Part shown: in pieces, positions 44,836 through 53,962 of the stretch | Layout of the letters: each line of letters starts with the position of its first letter | Position numbering within the stretch: position 1 is the stretch's first letter | Assembly: GCA_033791445.1 (NCBI GenBank) | Contig: JASJGS010000114.1 | Location: forward strand, 10,078 to 74,077 | Direction of reading: 5' to 3' | From: JANTGF01 sp033791445 | GTDB lineage: Bacteria; Bacteroidota; Bacteroidia; Bacteroidales; VadinHA17 | Length of the DNA stretch: 64,000 bases | Translations under genes and position numbers: made by a program | The notes under the pieces: model-generated | What the model saw: only the letters and a program-made list of their open reading frames with translations | Databases searched by the model: none | Told to the model about the DNA's origin: nothing

Positions 44836-46281
44836 ATGAAAAAAACAATTATTATAACCTTGTCTGTAGTTGCTTTAGCAATCATTGGCCTGGTAGTCTT
44901 TGGTAAGCTAACAGCCACTGAAGACCTAACTCAACTAGAGGTGGAAGCTGGTAGTGGGAAGTTTGAGGTACTTGTATCAGTTACCGGTGAACTCCAGGCT
45001 GAGAGCTCACAGGAAATAACTGGCCCAACCGAACTACGAACCAGCCGTGGTCATAGATTCTCTCAAATTAAAATACAGGATCTTATACCTGAAGGGACAG
45101 TTGTCGATTCTGGCGATTATGTCGCCCTGCTTGACCGGTCAGATGTTACGAACAGAGTGAAAGACCTGGAAGATGAACTGGAAAAAAAGGAAACAGCCTT
45201 AATGACCACTCGATTGGATACAACCATGCAACTCCGTAATTTGCGAGATGAACTGGTAAATTTAAATTACAATATGGAGGAGGCAGAAATTACTTTAGAT
45301 CAATCCAGGTATGAATCACCGGCAGTAATCAGGCAGGCACAGATCAGTCTGGATAAATCTGAAAGAGCATATGAGCAAGCCAAAAAGAATTATAAACTCA
45401 GAATTCGTCAGGCACAAGCAGATATGCGAAATGCTGAAATCAATCTTTCAAAAGATAGAAGAAGCTATGAAGACATGACTAAAATTATTAGTAAGTTCCA
45501 AATTCATGCACCCTCTGGAGGTATGGTTATTTACAAGAAAGAGTGGGGTGGACAAAAACGTAAGGTAGGGTCAATGATAAGTCCCTGGGACCTAACTGTG
45601 GCTACCCTGCCTGATTTATCTTCTATGATTTCGAAAACCTATGTAAATGAAATTGATGTAAGTAAGTTAGAACCTGGCCAGAAAGTACGAATAGGCGTTG
45701 ATGCGTTTCCTGAGAAAAAGTATGAGGGTCGTGTTTTTGAAGTAGCAAATATTGGAGAGCAACTCCCAAATACGGATGCTAAAGTTTTTGAGGTGTCGAT
45801 AAAAATTGAAGGAAATGATCCTATTCTACGTCCTGCTATGACTACCAGCAATCAAATAATTACTTCCACCTTTGAAGATGTGGTATTTATCCCACTTGAA
45901 ACTATCCACGTTGAGGATAGTATTCCCATAGTGTATTTAAAGAATGGATCGAAACAAGTCGTTATTCTGGGTGAATCTAATGAAAATGAGGTGATTGTTG
46001 AGCAGGGTTTAAATCCTGGTGAAAAAGTACTTCTTTCTTTACCCGATGAGCTTGAAAAGTATAAACTTATTGGTGAAGATCTTATACCAATTATTAAAGA
46101 ACGCGAAAAACAGAAAAAACTGGAGGAGGAGAGAATGAAGAACGAAGCTTTAAAAGCAAGTCTTGAAAAGGGGAATATGCAATTTCGTGGAAAACCTGGA
46201 GAGAATTTTAAGATGAAAGCGGGTAATGGGAAACCACCTGAAGGTGTAAAAGTACAGGTAACAAAGGAAGTAACAAAGTAG
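44836..46281 (+). CDS. Periplasmic adaptor (membrane fusion) protein of a tripartite pump
   Basis: 481 residues. An N-terminal anchor helix (TIIITLSVVALAIIGLVVFG) is followed by a barrel-sandwich half (GKFEVLVSVTGELQAESSQE), a long coiled-coil hairpin (~110-220, rich in E, K, Q and R), the second sandwich half (FQIHAPSGGMVIYKKEWGG), beta-barrel and membrane-proximal domains (TVATLPDLSSM, VRIGVDAFPEKKYEGRVFEV). The last ~60 residues are a Lys/Glu/Gly-rich tail not normal for MacA. It starts an operon with a MacB-type permease and a TolC family protein, so it should bridge inner and outer membrane. Confidence 0.9.
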   Translation: MKKTIIITLSVVALAIIGLVVFGKLTATEDLTQLEVEAGSGKFEVLVSVTGELQAESSQEITGPTELRTSRGHRFSQIKIQDLIPEGTVVDSGDYVALLDRSDVTNRVKDLEDELEKKETALMTTRLDTTMQLRNLRDELVNLNYNMEEAEITLDQSRYESPAVIRQAQISLDKSERAYEQAKKNYKLRIRQAQADMRNAEINLSKDRRSYEDMTKIISKFQIHAPSGGMVIYKKEWGGQKRKVGSMISPWDLTVATLPDLSSMISKTYVNEIDVSKLEPGQKVRIGVDAFPEKKYEGRVFEVANIGEQLPNTDAKVFEVSIKIEGNDPILRPAMTTSNQIITSTFEDVVFIPLETIHVEDSIPIVYLKNGSKQVVILGESNENEVIVEQGLNPGEKVLLSLPDELEKYKLIGEDLIPIIKEREKQKKLEEERMKNEALKASLEKGNMQFRGKPGENFKMKAGNGKPPEGVKVQVTKEVTK

Positions 46282-46294
46282 TTTACTAAGGACC

Positions 46295-47656
46295 ATGAAA
46301 AGATACTTCCATGATATTGTAATTGCTTTTGATAGTATTCTTGACAATAAGCTAAAATCAATTTTAACTGCATTGGGGATAATTTTTGGTGTAGCTGCGG
46401 TAATTAGCATGTTGGCTATTGGTAAAGGAGCTCAGGAGGAAATACTGGAGCAAATAAAAATGGTTGGGGTGAATAACATTGTTATATCTCCTATTGTTGA
46501 AGATAATGCTGGAGGAGAAAGTGGTGAGGAGAGCGAAGAAGGAAATAGGCAACAATCTAAGTTCTCTCGTGGATTGACAGTATTGGATGCTGAATCAATA
46601 AAAAGAATCATTCCCACAGTCAATAGAATTAGTCCGGAAGTTTCTTTGAACTCCTTTGTCATGCAGAGTGGTAAGCGGTCTCCTGCAAAAATTATTGGTG
46701 TAACCGAGGATTATTTCGGTATGTATAACCTGGAACTTGAATCTGGAACTTTCTTTAACGATTATCAGGAAGACCATGGCATTCAAGTGTGTATTATTGG
46801 ATCCAATATAAAATCAAAGTTCTTTAGCCAGGTTGATCCATTAGGTCAATATATTAAATTTGGCAGTATCTGGCTAAAAGTGATTGGTGTCTTAAAAAAG
46901 GGAAATTTTTCGTTAACAGCTTTTGAAAATACCGGCGTGAATGTATACAATGATAATATTTACATTCCGGTAAAGACCTTGCTTATGCGATTTCAAAACA
47001 GGGCATTGGTTAATACCAGGAATTCTGGGGAAACATCTGTTATAATGGGAAGGGGCTATATGTCTGTAAGAAGTTCTTCACCTTCTGAAAATACAGCTTC
47101 CAACTATCATCAGCTAGATAAAATTACAATACAGGTTAATGAAACGGAAGAATTAACGCCTACTACAGAAGTGCTGAGTAGAATGATATTGCGCCGGCAT
47201 TCTGATGTAAAGGATTTTGAACTAACAGTCCCGGAACTATTATTGAAACAACAGCAGCGCACAAAAGATATTTTTAATATCGTTCTGGGTGCAATTGCCA
47301 GTATTTCCCTTATTGTTGGTGGGATTGGCATTATGAACATAATGTTTGCTTCGGTAATGGAACGCATTAAAGAAATTGGAACGCGTATGGCTATTGGAGC
47401 AAAAAAGAAAGATATTGTTGTTCAGTTTTTATCAGAAGCGATTTTAATTAGTGTTTCTGGAGGGTTCATAGGAGTCTTTTTTGGCATAGTTATATCAAAA
47501 CTGATTACCCAGCTGGCTGATATTTCTACTATTGTTTCGCCCTTTTCGGTGGTAGTTGCTTTTGGAGTATCGGCGGCCGTAGGTGTTATTTTTGGTTATT
47601 CACCCGCAAAACGTGCTGCAGAGAGAGATCCAATAGAATCTCTGCGTTACGAATAA
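46295..47656 (+). CDS. MacB/FtsX-type ABC transporter permease
   Basis: 453 residues with the MacB layout: TM1 (SILTALGIIFGVAAVISMLA), a periplasmic MacB_PCD domain (~70-310), then three C-terminal helices of the FtsX domain (IFNIVLGAIASISLIVGGIG, AILISVSGGFIGVFFGIVIS, PFSVVVAFGVSAAVGVIFGY) ending SPAKRAAERDPIESLRYE. RIKEIGTRMAIGAKKKDIV is the coupling segment that contacts an ATPase. There is no nucleotide-binding domain here or in the neighbouring genes. It sits 13 bases after the adaptor gene. Mechanotransmission-type export of a lipid, peptide or protein is family knowledge; the substrate is unknown. Confidence 0.92.
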   Translation: MKRYFHDIVIAFDSILDNKLKSILTALGIIFGVAAVISMLAIGKGAQEEILEQIKMVGVNNIVISPIVEDNAGGESGEESEEGNRQQSKFSRGLTVLDAESIKRIIPTVNRISPEVSLNSFVMQSGKRSPAKIIGVTEDYFGMYNLELESGTFFNDYQEDHGIQVCIIGSNIKSKFFSQVDPLGQYIKFGSIWLKVIGVLKKGNFSLTAFENTGVNVYNDNIYIPVKTLLMRFQNRALVNTRNSGETSVIMGRGYMSVRSSSPSENTASNYHQLDKITIQVNETEELTPTTEVLSRMILRRHSDVKDFELTVPELLLKQQQRTKDIFNIVLGAIASISLIVGGIGIMNIMFASVMERIKEIGTRMAIGAKKKDIVVQFLSEAILISVSGGFIGVFFGIVISKLITQLADISTIVSPFSVVVAFGVSAAVGVIFGYSPAKRAAERDPIESLRYE

Positions 47657-47670
47657 ATTATAGTATAATA

Positions 47671-49161
47671 ATGAGAAAACAAACATTTTTACTTGTCTTA
47701 TTTACCGCTTTTTTAATAAGTGCCTCAATTAATAATTTCTCTCAGGAAAATGAAAAGCTTACGCTGGAGGATGTTATTAAAATAGCTGAGGACCAGTCAC
47801 CCCAGGCTATTATGGCTAAAAACAGATTTCTGGGAAAGTATTGGGAGTACAGAACTTTCAAGGCAAAATATCGGCCGGCTTTAACTATGGACGCAACCCT
47901 GGCTGATTTCAACAGGTCACTTGAAAAGGAATATAACTTTGATACAGGGGAAGAATATTATGTGCAAAAATATTCAAATAATTCTTCTGTGGGATTGGGA
48001 ATAACTCAAAATATTGGTATTACCGGTGGTACTGTTTTTGCAAACTCAAATTTTCGCAGATATGACAATTTTGGTGATAATAGCACCACTCAATATATTA
48101 CTGTACCTGCTTCAATTGGAATTAGTCAGCCCATTCTGGCATTTAATCCATTGAAATGGGAAAAAAAGATTGAGCCCATAAAATATGAAGAGGCACAGAA
48201 AACATACCTGGATGAAATTGAACAGGTTCATTCAAGAGCAGTAAACTCTTTTTTCAACCTGGCACTTGCTCAACTGAATATGGCAATTGCTGAGTTCAAC
48301 TATTCAAATTCAGACACATTATATTTAATTGCCCAGGGTAGGTATAATATTGGAACTATTGCTGAAGATGAGCTTTTACAAATGCAGTTAAGATTTTTAA
48401 ATGCAGGAGCGGATTTAAATCAGAGGCAGATTGACCTTCAGGTACAGGAATTTCAATTGCGTTCCTTCCTTGGATTTAATGATAATATCAACCTGGAATT
48501 AATTGTACCCAATGAAACGCCAAAGTTGACAGTTAATTATGATACCGCTTTAACGCTGGCATATGAAAATAATCCAGAGATTCAACAGTTTGAAAGACAG
48601 TTGATTGAAGCCAGCAGGGATGTGGCTATGGCGAAGGGGGAAAAAGGACTGACTGCAAATATTTTTGGCTCTTTTGGTTATACCGGAACGGATGTTACAC
48701 CTGGTGCCGCCTACCAGGATTTATTGGATGAACAAAGACTGAGAGTAGGATTGACTTTGCCTATTGTGGATTGGGGCTTGGGAAAGGGTAGATTAAAAAT
48801 GGCCCAGTCAAATGAGGAGGTAATTAAAACCAATGTTCGCCAGGCCCAGATTGATTTTGATCAAAATGTTTTTCTTACTGTAGCTCAATTTAATTTACAA
48901 CATGATCAGCTGGCAATTGCAGCAAAAACCGATACTATCGCTCAAAAGAGATACGAAGTCACCAAACAAAGATTTCTTATTGGAAAGATTGATGTTCTTG
49001 ACCTGAATGTTGCCGATTCAGATAAAGATATTGCTCAAAGGAATTATTTGACCATATTAAGAAACTTTTGGTCTGATTTCTATTCTGTGAGAAGACTAAC
49101 CCTGTATGATTTCATAAAAAATCGGGAGTTGATTGCTGATTTCGATGACCTGGTAAGATAA
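47671..49161 (+). CDS. TolC family outer-membrane channel protein
   Basis: 496 residues with a signal peptide (TFLLVLFTAFLISASINNFS). Two OEP repeats are seen: LTLEDVIKIAEDQSPQA opens the first, and LTLAYENNPEIQQFERQL opens the second, with long amphipathic helices and beta-strands (ASIGISQPILAFNP; LRVGLTLPIVDWGLGKGRLK) that form the outer-membrane barrel. It starts 14 bases after the permease, so it should be the exit duct of the same tripartite system. No convincing terminator follows. Confidence 0.9.
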   Translation: MRKQTFLLVLFTAFLISASINNFSQENEKLTLEDVIKIAEDQSPQAIMAKNRFLGKYWEYRTFKAKYRPALTMDATLADFNRSLEKEYNFDTGEEYYVQKYSNNSSVGLGITQNIGITGGTVFANSNFRRYDNFGDNSTTQYITVPASIGISQPILAFNPLKWEKKIEPIKYEEAQKTYLDEIEQVHSRAVNSFFNLALAQLNMAIAEFNYSNSDTLYLIAQGRYNIGTIAEDELLQMQLRFLNAGADLNQRQIDLQVQEFQLRSFLGFNDNINLELIVPNETPKLTVNYDTALTLAYENNPEIQQFERQLIEASRDVAMAKGEKGLTANIFGSFGYTGTDVTPGAAYQDLLDEQRLRVGLTLPIVDWGLGKGRLKMAQSNEEVIKTNVRQAQIDFDQNVFLTVAQFNLQHDQLAIAAKTDTIAQKRYEVTKQRFLIGKIDVLDLNVADSDKDIAQRNYLTILRNFWSDFYSVRRLTLYDFIKNRELIADFDDLVR

Positions 49162-49395
49162 TTGGTTCAGGTTGTTTAGCTCTTTAGGTTTTTTATAATG
49201 TGTTTTACGACATATTGAATCAAAACAATTTTCCTTAACTTAGTAAATTGAAAAGCTAATTTTATAAATTCCTGTTTCATTGATACTGAAACAAGAATTG
49301 TTATGTTTTTTTCTAAATTTTAACAATCAGTAGTTTCTACAGGTATAAAATATACAAGTAAATTTAATCTAATAATTAATTTTAAGTCTAAGCTT

Positions 49396-50331
49396 ATGAA
49401 AATATCCGTTATTGGTGCAGGAAATGTTGGAGCAACATGTGCAGACGTAATTGCTCACAAAGAGCTTTGTAAAGAAGTAGTTCTTCTTGATATAAAAGAA
49501 GGTTTGGCTGAAGGGAAAGCACTGGATCTCTGGCAGTCTTCTTCAGTTGAAAATTATGATACAATTTTGACGGGCGTTACAAATGAATATGCAGCAACAG
49601 CAGGTTCGGAGATAGTTATTATTACTTCTGGTTTACCAAGGAAGCCTGGCATGTCACGTGACGATTTAATTTCTACAAATGCAAAAATTGTAAAAGAAGT
49701 TACTGAAAAGGTTGTTAAGCATTCACCTGATGCAATTTTGATTATTGTTTCCAATCCACTGGATGTCATGACCTACACAGCTCAAAAGGCATCAGGAAAG
49801 GATAGAACCAAGGTAATTGGAATGGCAGGAATACTTGATACTGCCAGATTTAAGGCTTTTATTGCAACAGCCTTAGATTGTTCTCCAAAGGATATTCAGA
49901 CTTTGATTCTTGGAGGACATGGGGATACAATGGTTCCATTACCCAGATATACAACTATCAGTGGAATTCCTGTAACACAAATCATTGAAAAGGACATATT
50001 GGAAGCAATAGTTGACAGAACCCGAAAAGGGGGTGGTGAACTGGTTAAGCTAATGGGAACTTCTGCATGGTATGCCCCTGGTGCCGCTGCAGCACAAATG
50101 GCAGAGGCCATTATTCGGGATCAAAACCGTATATTCCCTTGCTGCATTGAACTTAAAGGTGAATTTGGCGTTAATGACACTTATCTTGGCGTACCAGTTA
50201 AACTTGGAAAAGGAGGTGTTAAGGAAATAATTGAGATTGATCTGGACGCTGATGAGCAAAAACTTGTTAATGAATCTACCCTGGCTGTAAAGGGTGTTAT
50301 GGATGTTCTTGATGGAATGAATTTCTTTTAG
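49396..50331 (+). CDS. mdh: Malate dehydrogenase
   Basis: NAD-dependent oxidation of malate to oxaloacetate in the TCA cycle. 311 residues, the LDH-like MDH type. GAGNVGAT (8-13 region) is the Rossmann loop, GLPRKPGMSRDDL holds the substrate Arg residues with Met/Arg typical of malate specificity, VSNPLDVMTY, and GGHGDTMVPL contains catalytic H175. The upstream 234 bases are non-coding, with only a weak 7-bp hairpin at 49273-49293. The intrinsic terminator at 50372-50397 ends the gene, so it is probably monocistronic. Confidence 0.96.
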   Translation: MKISVIGAGNVGATCADVIAHKELCKEVVLLDIKEGLAEGKALDLWQSSSVENYDTILTGVTNEYAATAGSEIVIITSGLPRKPGMSRDDLISTNAKIVKEVTEKVVKHSPDAILIIVSNPLDVMTYTAQKASGKDRTKVIGMAGILDTARFKAFIATALDCSPKDIQTLILGGHGDTMVPLPRYTTISGIPVTQIIEKDILEAIVDRTRKGGGELVKLMGTSAWYAPGAAAAQMAEAIIRDQNRIFPCCIELKGEFGVNDTYLGVPVKLGKGGVKEIIEIDLDADEQKLVNESTLAVKGVMDVLDGMNFF

Positions 50332-50371
50332 AAATCCTTCTAAATCATCCTTCTAGAGATTGGAATTAAAG

Positions 50372-50397
50372 ATGCTCCAGGGATGGAGCATTTTTTA
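50372..50397 (+). terminator. Intrinsic terminator after mdh
   Basis: Stem ATGCTCC (50372-50378) and GGAGCAT (50385-50391) with a 6-base loop, followed by a T-run. Confidence 0.85.
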
Positions 50398-50460
50398 TAG
50401 AGTTTTTAATGATTCCTGAATGATATTCGCGCAACTCGGGAATTTTGTAATTTTTTTTAA

Positions 50461-50468
50461 TATCTTTG
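50461..50468 (+). promoter_or_regulatory. Candidate -7 box (TATCTTTG) upstream of secDF
   Basis: Exact TAnnTTTG match 63 bases before the start codon. The nearest TTG lies 13 bases upstream, too close for a regular -33 element. Confidence 0.4.
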
Positions 50469-50530
50469 CGCGACATTTAAAAGACCTATTTTTTACTGTA
50501 TATATTGCAAGAATTTAACTAATTAGAGAA

Positions 50531-53500
50531 ATGCGAAACAAAGGAGCAATTTTATTTTTGACCATTACTGTAGCAGTTGTTATATCATATCATTTGTCAT
50601 TTACGGTTGTAACTTCTCGAGTAAAGAAAGCCGCAGCTGAATATGCTCAGGGAGACCTTATAAAAGAGTCAAATTACGTCGATTCAATAGCCAGCTTACA
50701 AAAGGATGAATGGAGTTTCTTAGGTAATACTTATAAGGAATGTCAGGAGAAGGAATTAAATCTTGGCCTTGATTTAAAAGGGGGGATGAATGTTATTTTA
50801 GAGATTTCAGTTGTTGACATAATTCAATCATTATCAAATTATAGTACTGATACAACTTTTGTTCAGGCCGTGAGATTGGCGCAGGAAAAGCAAAAGGATA
50901 GCCAGGAGGACTTTGTTACACTTTTCGGAAATTCATTTGAGGAAATTGATCCAAATGCACGTTTGGCAGCCATATTTAACACCATTGAGCTGAAAAGTCA
51001 GGTGGACTTTAATTCATCAAATCAAGATGTTTTGAAGGTCATCAGGAATGAGACGGAGAGTGCTGTTAACAATTCATTTAATATACTTGAAAGCAGAATC
51101 AATAGATTCGGTGTTGCTCAACCAAGTATTCAACTCCTGGGATCCCAGGGCCGCATTATGGTTGAATTACCAGGAGTGAAGGATACTGAAAGAGTACGTA
51201 AGTTGCTCCAGGGAACTGCAAATCTTGAATTCTGGGAAACCTATGAAAATGGTGAGGTTGCACAGTATTTAATAGAGGCTAATGCCAGGTTAAAGGTTGT
51301 ACTTGGCCTTGATATTGCAACGGATGATACTGTGGGCATTGAGTCCCCAAATTTGACTGAAGGTGAACAGCAGGTAGCTGCAGATGATACCTCAAAATCA
51401 TTGTTGGATTTAATGGAGTCAGATACTGTACAGGCAACTGATGATTCACAGTCACTTGATCAATTCAAAAATGAGAACCCTCTTTTTGCTGTTCTTTATC
51501 CCAATACTTCCCGCGATGGTCAGTTTGCTCCAGGTTCAGTGGTGGGATATAGCCATTACAGAGATACAGCTAAAGTGAACGCTTATTTTAAAATGGAACA
51601 AATAGCAGCCATTTTCCCAAGAGATCTAAAATTTGTATGGCATTGGAAACCTTATAAGTATGATGATACTCAAAGTTTGTTTGAATTTCACGCAGTTAAA
51701 ATTACAACTCGTGATGGAAGAGCTCCTTTAGCAGGAGATGTAATAACAGGAGCCAGAGACGAGTATAACCAAACTTCTGGTGATGCTCAGGTTTCAATGA
51801 ACATGAATACGGAAGGCTCAAAGGTTTGGGCCAGGATGACACGTGAAAATATCGGAAAATGTATCGCTATTGTATTAGATGATTATGTTAGATCAGCTCC
51901 AAGAGTAAGTGTAGAAATTAAGGGTGGAAGTTCAGAGATAACCGGAGACTTTACAATTGATGAGGCAAAAGATTTAGCCAATATTCTCAAATCAGGTAAG
52001 CTGCCTGCCCCAGCAAGAATTGAACAGGAAACTATAGTTGGTCCAAGCCTTGGACAAGAAGCGATTGATTCAGGTTTGAATTCATTTATGATTGCCTTTG
52101 TTATTGTATTACTTTATATGGTATTCTATTACAGTTATAGGGCTGGTTCGGTCGCAGATATTGCCCTTATTATAAATATGTTCTTCTTAATGGGTGTGTT
52201 GGCCTCACTGGGTGCCGTATTAACTCTACCAGGAATTGCCGGTATAGTTCTTACCATAGGTATGTCGGTGGATGCGAATGTGCTTATATATGAACGAATA
52301 AAAGAGGAATTAAGGGCTGGGAAGGGAATAAAGCTGGCTATAAAGGAAGGGTATAAAAATGCATATTCCGCCATTATTGATGCAAACGTAACCACTTTAT
52401 TAACAGCTGGTATCTTATTCTTTTTCGGAACAGGTCCAATTAAAGGTTTTGCAACAACCCTTGGAATCGGTATTATAACCTCATTATTCTCAGCCATCTT
52501 TATAACAAGGCTTATTTTTGAAAAGATGCTTGATAAGAATATGAAGCTTACTTTTGCAACCAAATTAACCGAAAATGCTTTTAGTAATATGAGCATTAAG
52601 TTTATCTCAAAAAGAAAGGTATTTTATGTTGTATCAGGTGCTCTTGTAATAATTTCAATTATTTCTTTATTAACTCGTGGTTTAAATCCGAGTGTTGACT
52701 TTACCGGGGGACGGACTTATATTGTACGTTTTGAGGAAGCACCTTCCACAGTTGATGTTCAAAATAATCTAAAATTGGTTTTTGGAGAAGCACCGGAAGT
52801 GAAAATATTTGGTAACGACAGGCAGTTAAAAATTACCACTCAGTTTATGATTGATGATTCAGAGGCCGATGATACCGTTGAAGAAAATTTGTATGAAGGC
52901 CTTTTACCTATTATTGGTGATGATGTAAGTAAGGAAGAATTTCTATCAGACTATCGTCAGAGTTCTCAGATGGTTGGACCAACCATTGCAGATGACATAA
53001 AAGTCCGTGCTGTATGGGTAATCTTACTCTCTTTGATAGTAATGTTTGTATATATTGTTATTCGTTTCCGTAACTGGCAATTTGGAATGGGAGCAGTAGC
53101 CGCACTGGTTCATGATAGTCTTATTGTTCTGGGTGTATTTTCGCTCTTTTATGGAATATTACCTTTCTCACTGGAAATTGATCAGGCTTTTATTGCGGCG
53201 ATACTTACTGTTATGGGTTACTCGGTGAATGATACGGTGGTTGTTTATGACAGGATTCGGGAATATGTTGGATTATACCGTAAACGTGAAAGGTCAGAAA
53301 TTATGGACATTGCGTTGAATAGCACGCTTAGTCGTACTTTGAGTACTTCATTAAGTACTTTCCTTGTACTGCTGACGATTTTTATTTTTGGCGGGGAAGT
53401 AATTAGAGGATTTACTTTTGCTCTTATGGTAGGTGTTGTTGTTGGAACATATTCATCCTTGTTCGTCGCTACTCCAATGGTATACGATACAGTTAAAAAG

Positions 53501-53542
53501 GCTGAAACAACACGTGTACTAAAAGCAAAAAAAAGAAGTTAA
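50531..53542 (+). CDS. secDF: Fused protein-export subunit SecDF
   Basis: 1003 residues joining SecD and SecF, as is usual in Bacteroidota. SecD half: TM1, LGLDLKGGMNVILEISV, a large periplasmic domain with the P1 head insert (~90-450), then five helices (MIAFVIVLLYMVFYYSYRAG; LTIGMSVDANVLIYERIKEE). SecF half from ~690: VDFTGGRTYIVRFEEAP, then AALVHDSLIVLGVFSLFYGI and MGYSVNDTVVVYDRIREYVG. It uses proton-motive force to complete Sec export in the inner membrane. A -7 box lies at 50461 and a clear terminator follows, so it is a single-gene unit. Confidence 0.97.
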   Translation: MRNKGAILFLTITVAVVISYHLSFTVVTSRVKKAAAEYAQGDLIKESNYVDSIASLQKDEWSFLGNTYKECQEKELNLGLDLKGGMNVILEISVVDIIQSLSNYSTDTTFVQAVRLAQEKQKDSQEDFVTLFGNSFEEIDPNARLAAIFNTIELKSQVDFNSSNQDVLKVIRNETESAVNNSFNILESRINRFGVAQPSIQLLGSQGRIMVELPGVKDTERVRKLLQGTANLEFWETYENGEVAQYLIEANARLKVVLGLDIATDDTVGIESPNLTEGEQQVAADDTSKSLLDLMESDTVQATDDSQSLDQFKNENPLFAVLYPNTSRDGQFAPGSVVGYSHYRDTAKVNAYFKMEQIAAIFPRDLKFVWHWKPYKYDDTQSLFEFHAVKITTRDGRAPLAGDVITGARDEYNQTSGDAQVSMNMNTEGSKVWARMTRENIGKCIAIVLDDYVRSAPRVSVEIKGGSSEITGDFTIDEAKDLANILKSGKLPAPARIEQETIVGPSLGQEAIDSGLNSFMIAFVIVLLYMVFYYSYRAGSVADIALIINMFFLMGVLASLGAVLTLPGIAGIVLTIGMSVDANVLIYERIKEELRAGKGIKLAIKEGYKNAYSAIIDANVTTLLTAGILFFFGTGPIKGFATTLGIGIITSLFSAIFITRLIFEKMLDKNMKLTFATKLTENAFSNMSIKFISKRKVFYVVSGALVIISIISLLTRGLNPSVDFTGGRTYIVRFEEAPSTVDVQNNLKLVFGEAPEVKIFGNDRQLKITTQFMIDDSEADDTVEENLYEGLLPIIGDDVSKEEFLSDYRQSSQMVGPTIADDIKVRAVWVILLSLIVMFVYIVIRFRNWQFGMGAVAALVHDSLIVLGVFSLFYGILPFSLEIDQAFIAAILTVMGYSVNDTVVVYDRIREYVGLYRKRERSEIMDIALNSTLSRTLSTSLSTFLVLLTIFIFGGEVIRGFTFALMVGVVVGTYSSLFVATPMVYDTVKKAETTRVLKAKKRS

Positions 53543-53558
53543 ATTTTTAGAAGATAAC

Positions 53559-53595
53559 CAAAACCCTGCTAATTGTATAAGGCAGGGTTTTTTTA
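53559..53595 (+). terminator. Intrinsic terminator after secDF
   Basis: Stem AAACCCTGC (53561-53569) and GCAGGGTTT (53582-53590) with a 12-base AT loop, followed by a T-run. Confidence 0.88.
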
Positions 53596-53672
53596 TTCCT
53601 TCTAACTTTTGTAAATTCGCATCAGATATCATTCATTGTTTTTGTTGATAGTTACTACTGAAGTTTCGAAGA

Positions 53673-53900
53673 ATGAATATTTTATTATTTATTAGCGGCG
53701 GAGAAATTTTTATTATTTTAATTGTTGTTTTGTTGCTGTTTGGCGCCAATAAAATTCCGGAAATAGCTCGTGGCCTGGGTAAAGGCATGAAGGAATTTAA
53801 AAAAGCCACTGACGATATAAAACGAGAGATTAACGATAGCTCTGGCGACATCGTTGACGATATCAACGATATGAAAGATACCTTTAAAGACATTAAGTAG
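53673..53900 (+). CDS. tatA: Twin-arginine translocase subunit TatA/TatE family
   Basis: 75 residues. A short N-terminal membrane helix (IFIILIVVLLLFGANKIPEI) is followed by the amphipathic helix ARGLGKGMKEFKKATDDIK and an acidic tail, the exact TatA plan. It should form the pore ring for folded proteins. No tatC gene is in the window. It lies between secDF and the antiporter gene in the same direction. Confidence 0.95.
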   Translation: MNILLFISGGEIFIILIVVLLLFGANKIPEIARGLGKGMKEFKKATDDIKREINDSSGDIVDDINDMKDTFKDIK

Positions 53901-53962
53901 GTCACTTTCAAATATCTCCAATTCTTTTTTGTATATTAAGGATTTAATTAAGAAAATTTAAA

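Noticed and set aside
45852..46373. 173-codon minus-strand frame across the adaptor/permease junction
   Set aside because: Antisense to two operon genes with a 13-base junction; the Phe/Ser-rich translation is typical of antisense to Lys/Glu-rich coding.
49273..49293. 7-bp hairpin (TGTTTCA/TGAAACA) before mdh
   Set aside because: Too short and AT-rich to call a terminator or riboswitch; no further structure around it.
52135..52596. 153-codon minus-strand frame in secDF
   Set aside because: Hydrophobic look arises from antisense of SecDF membrane helices.
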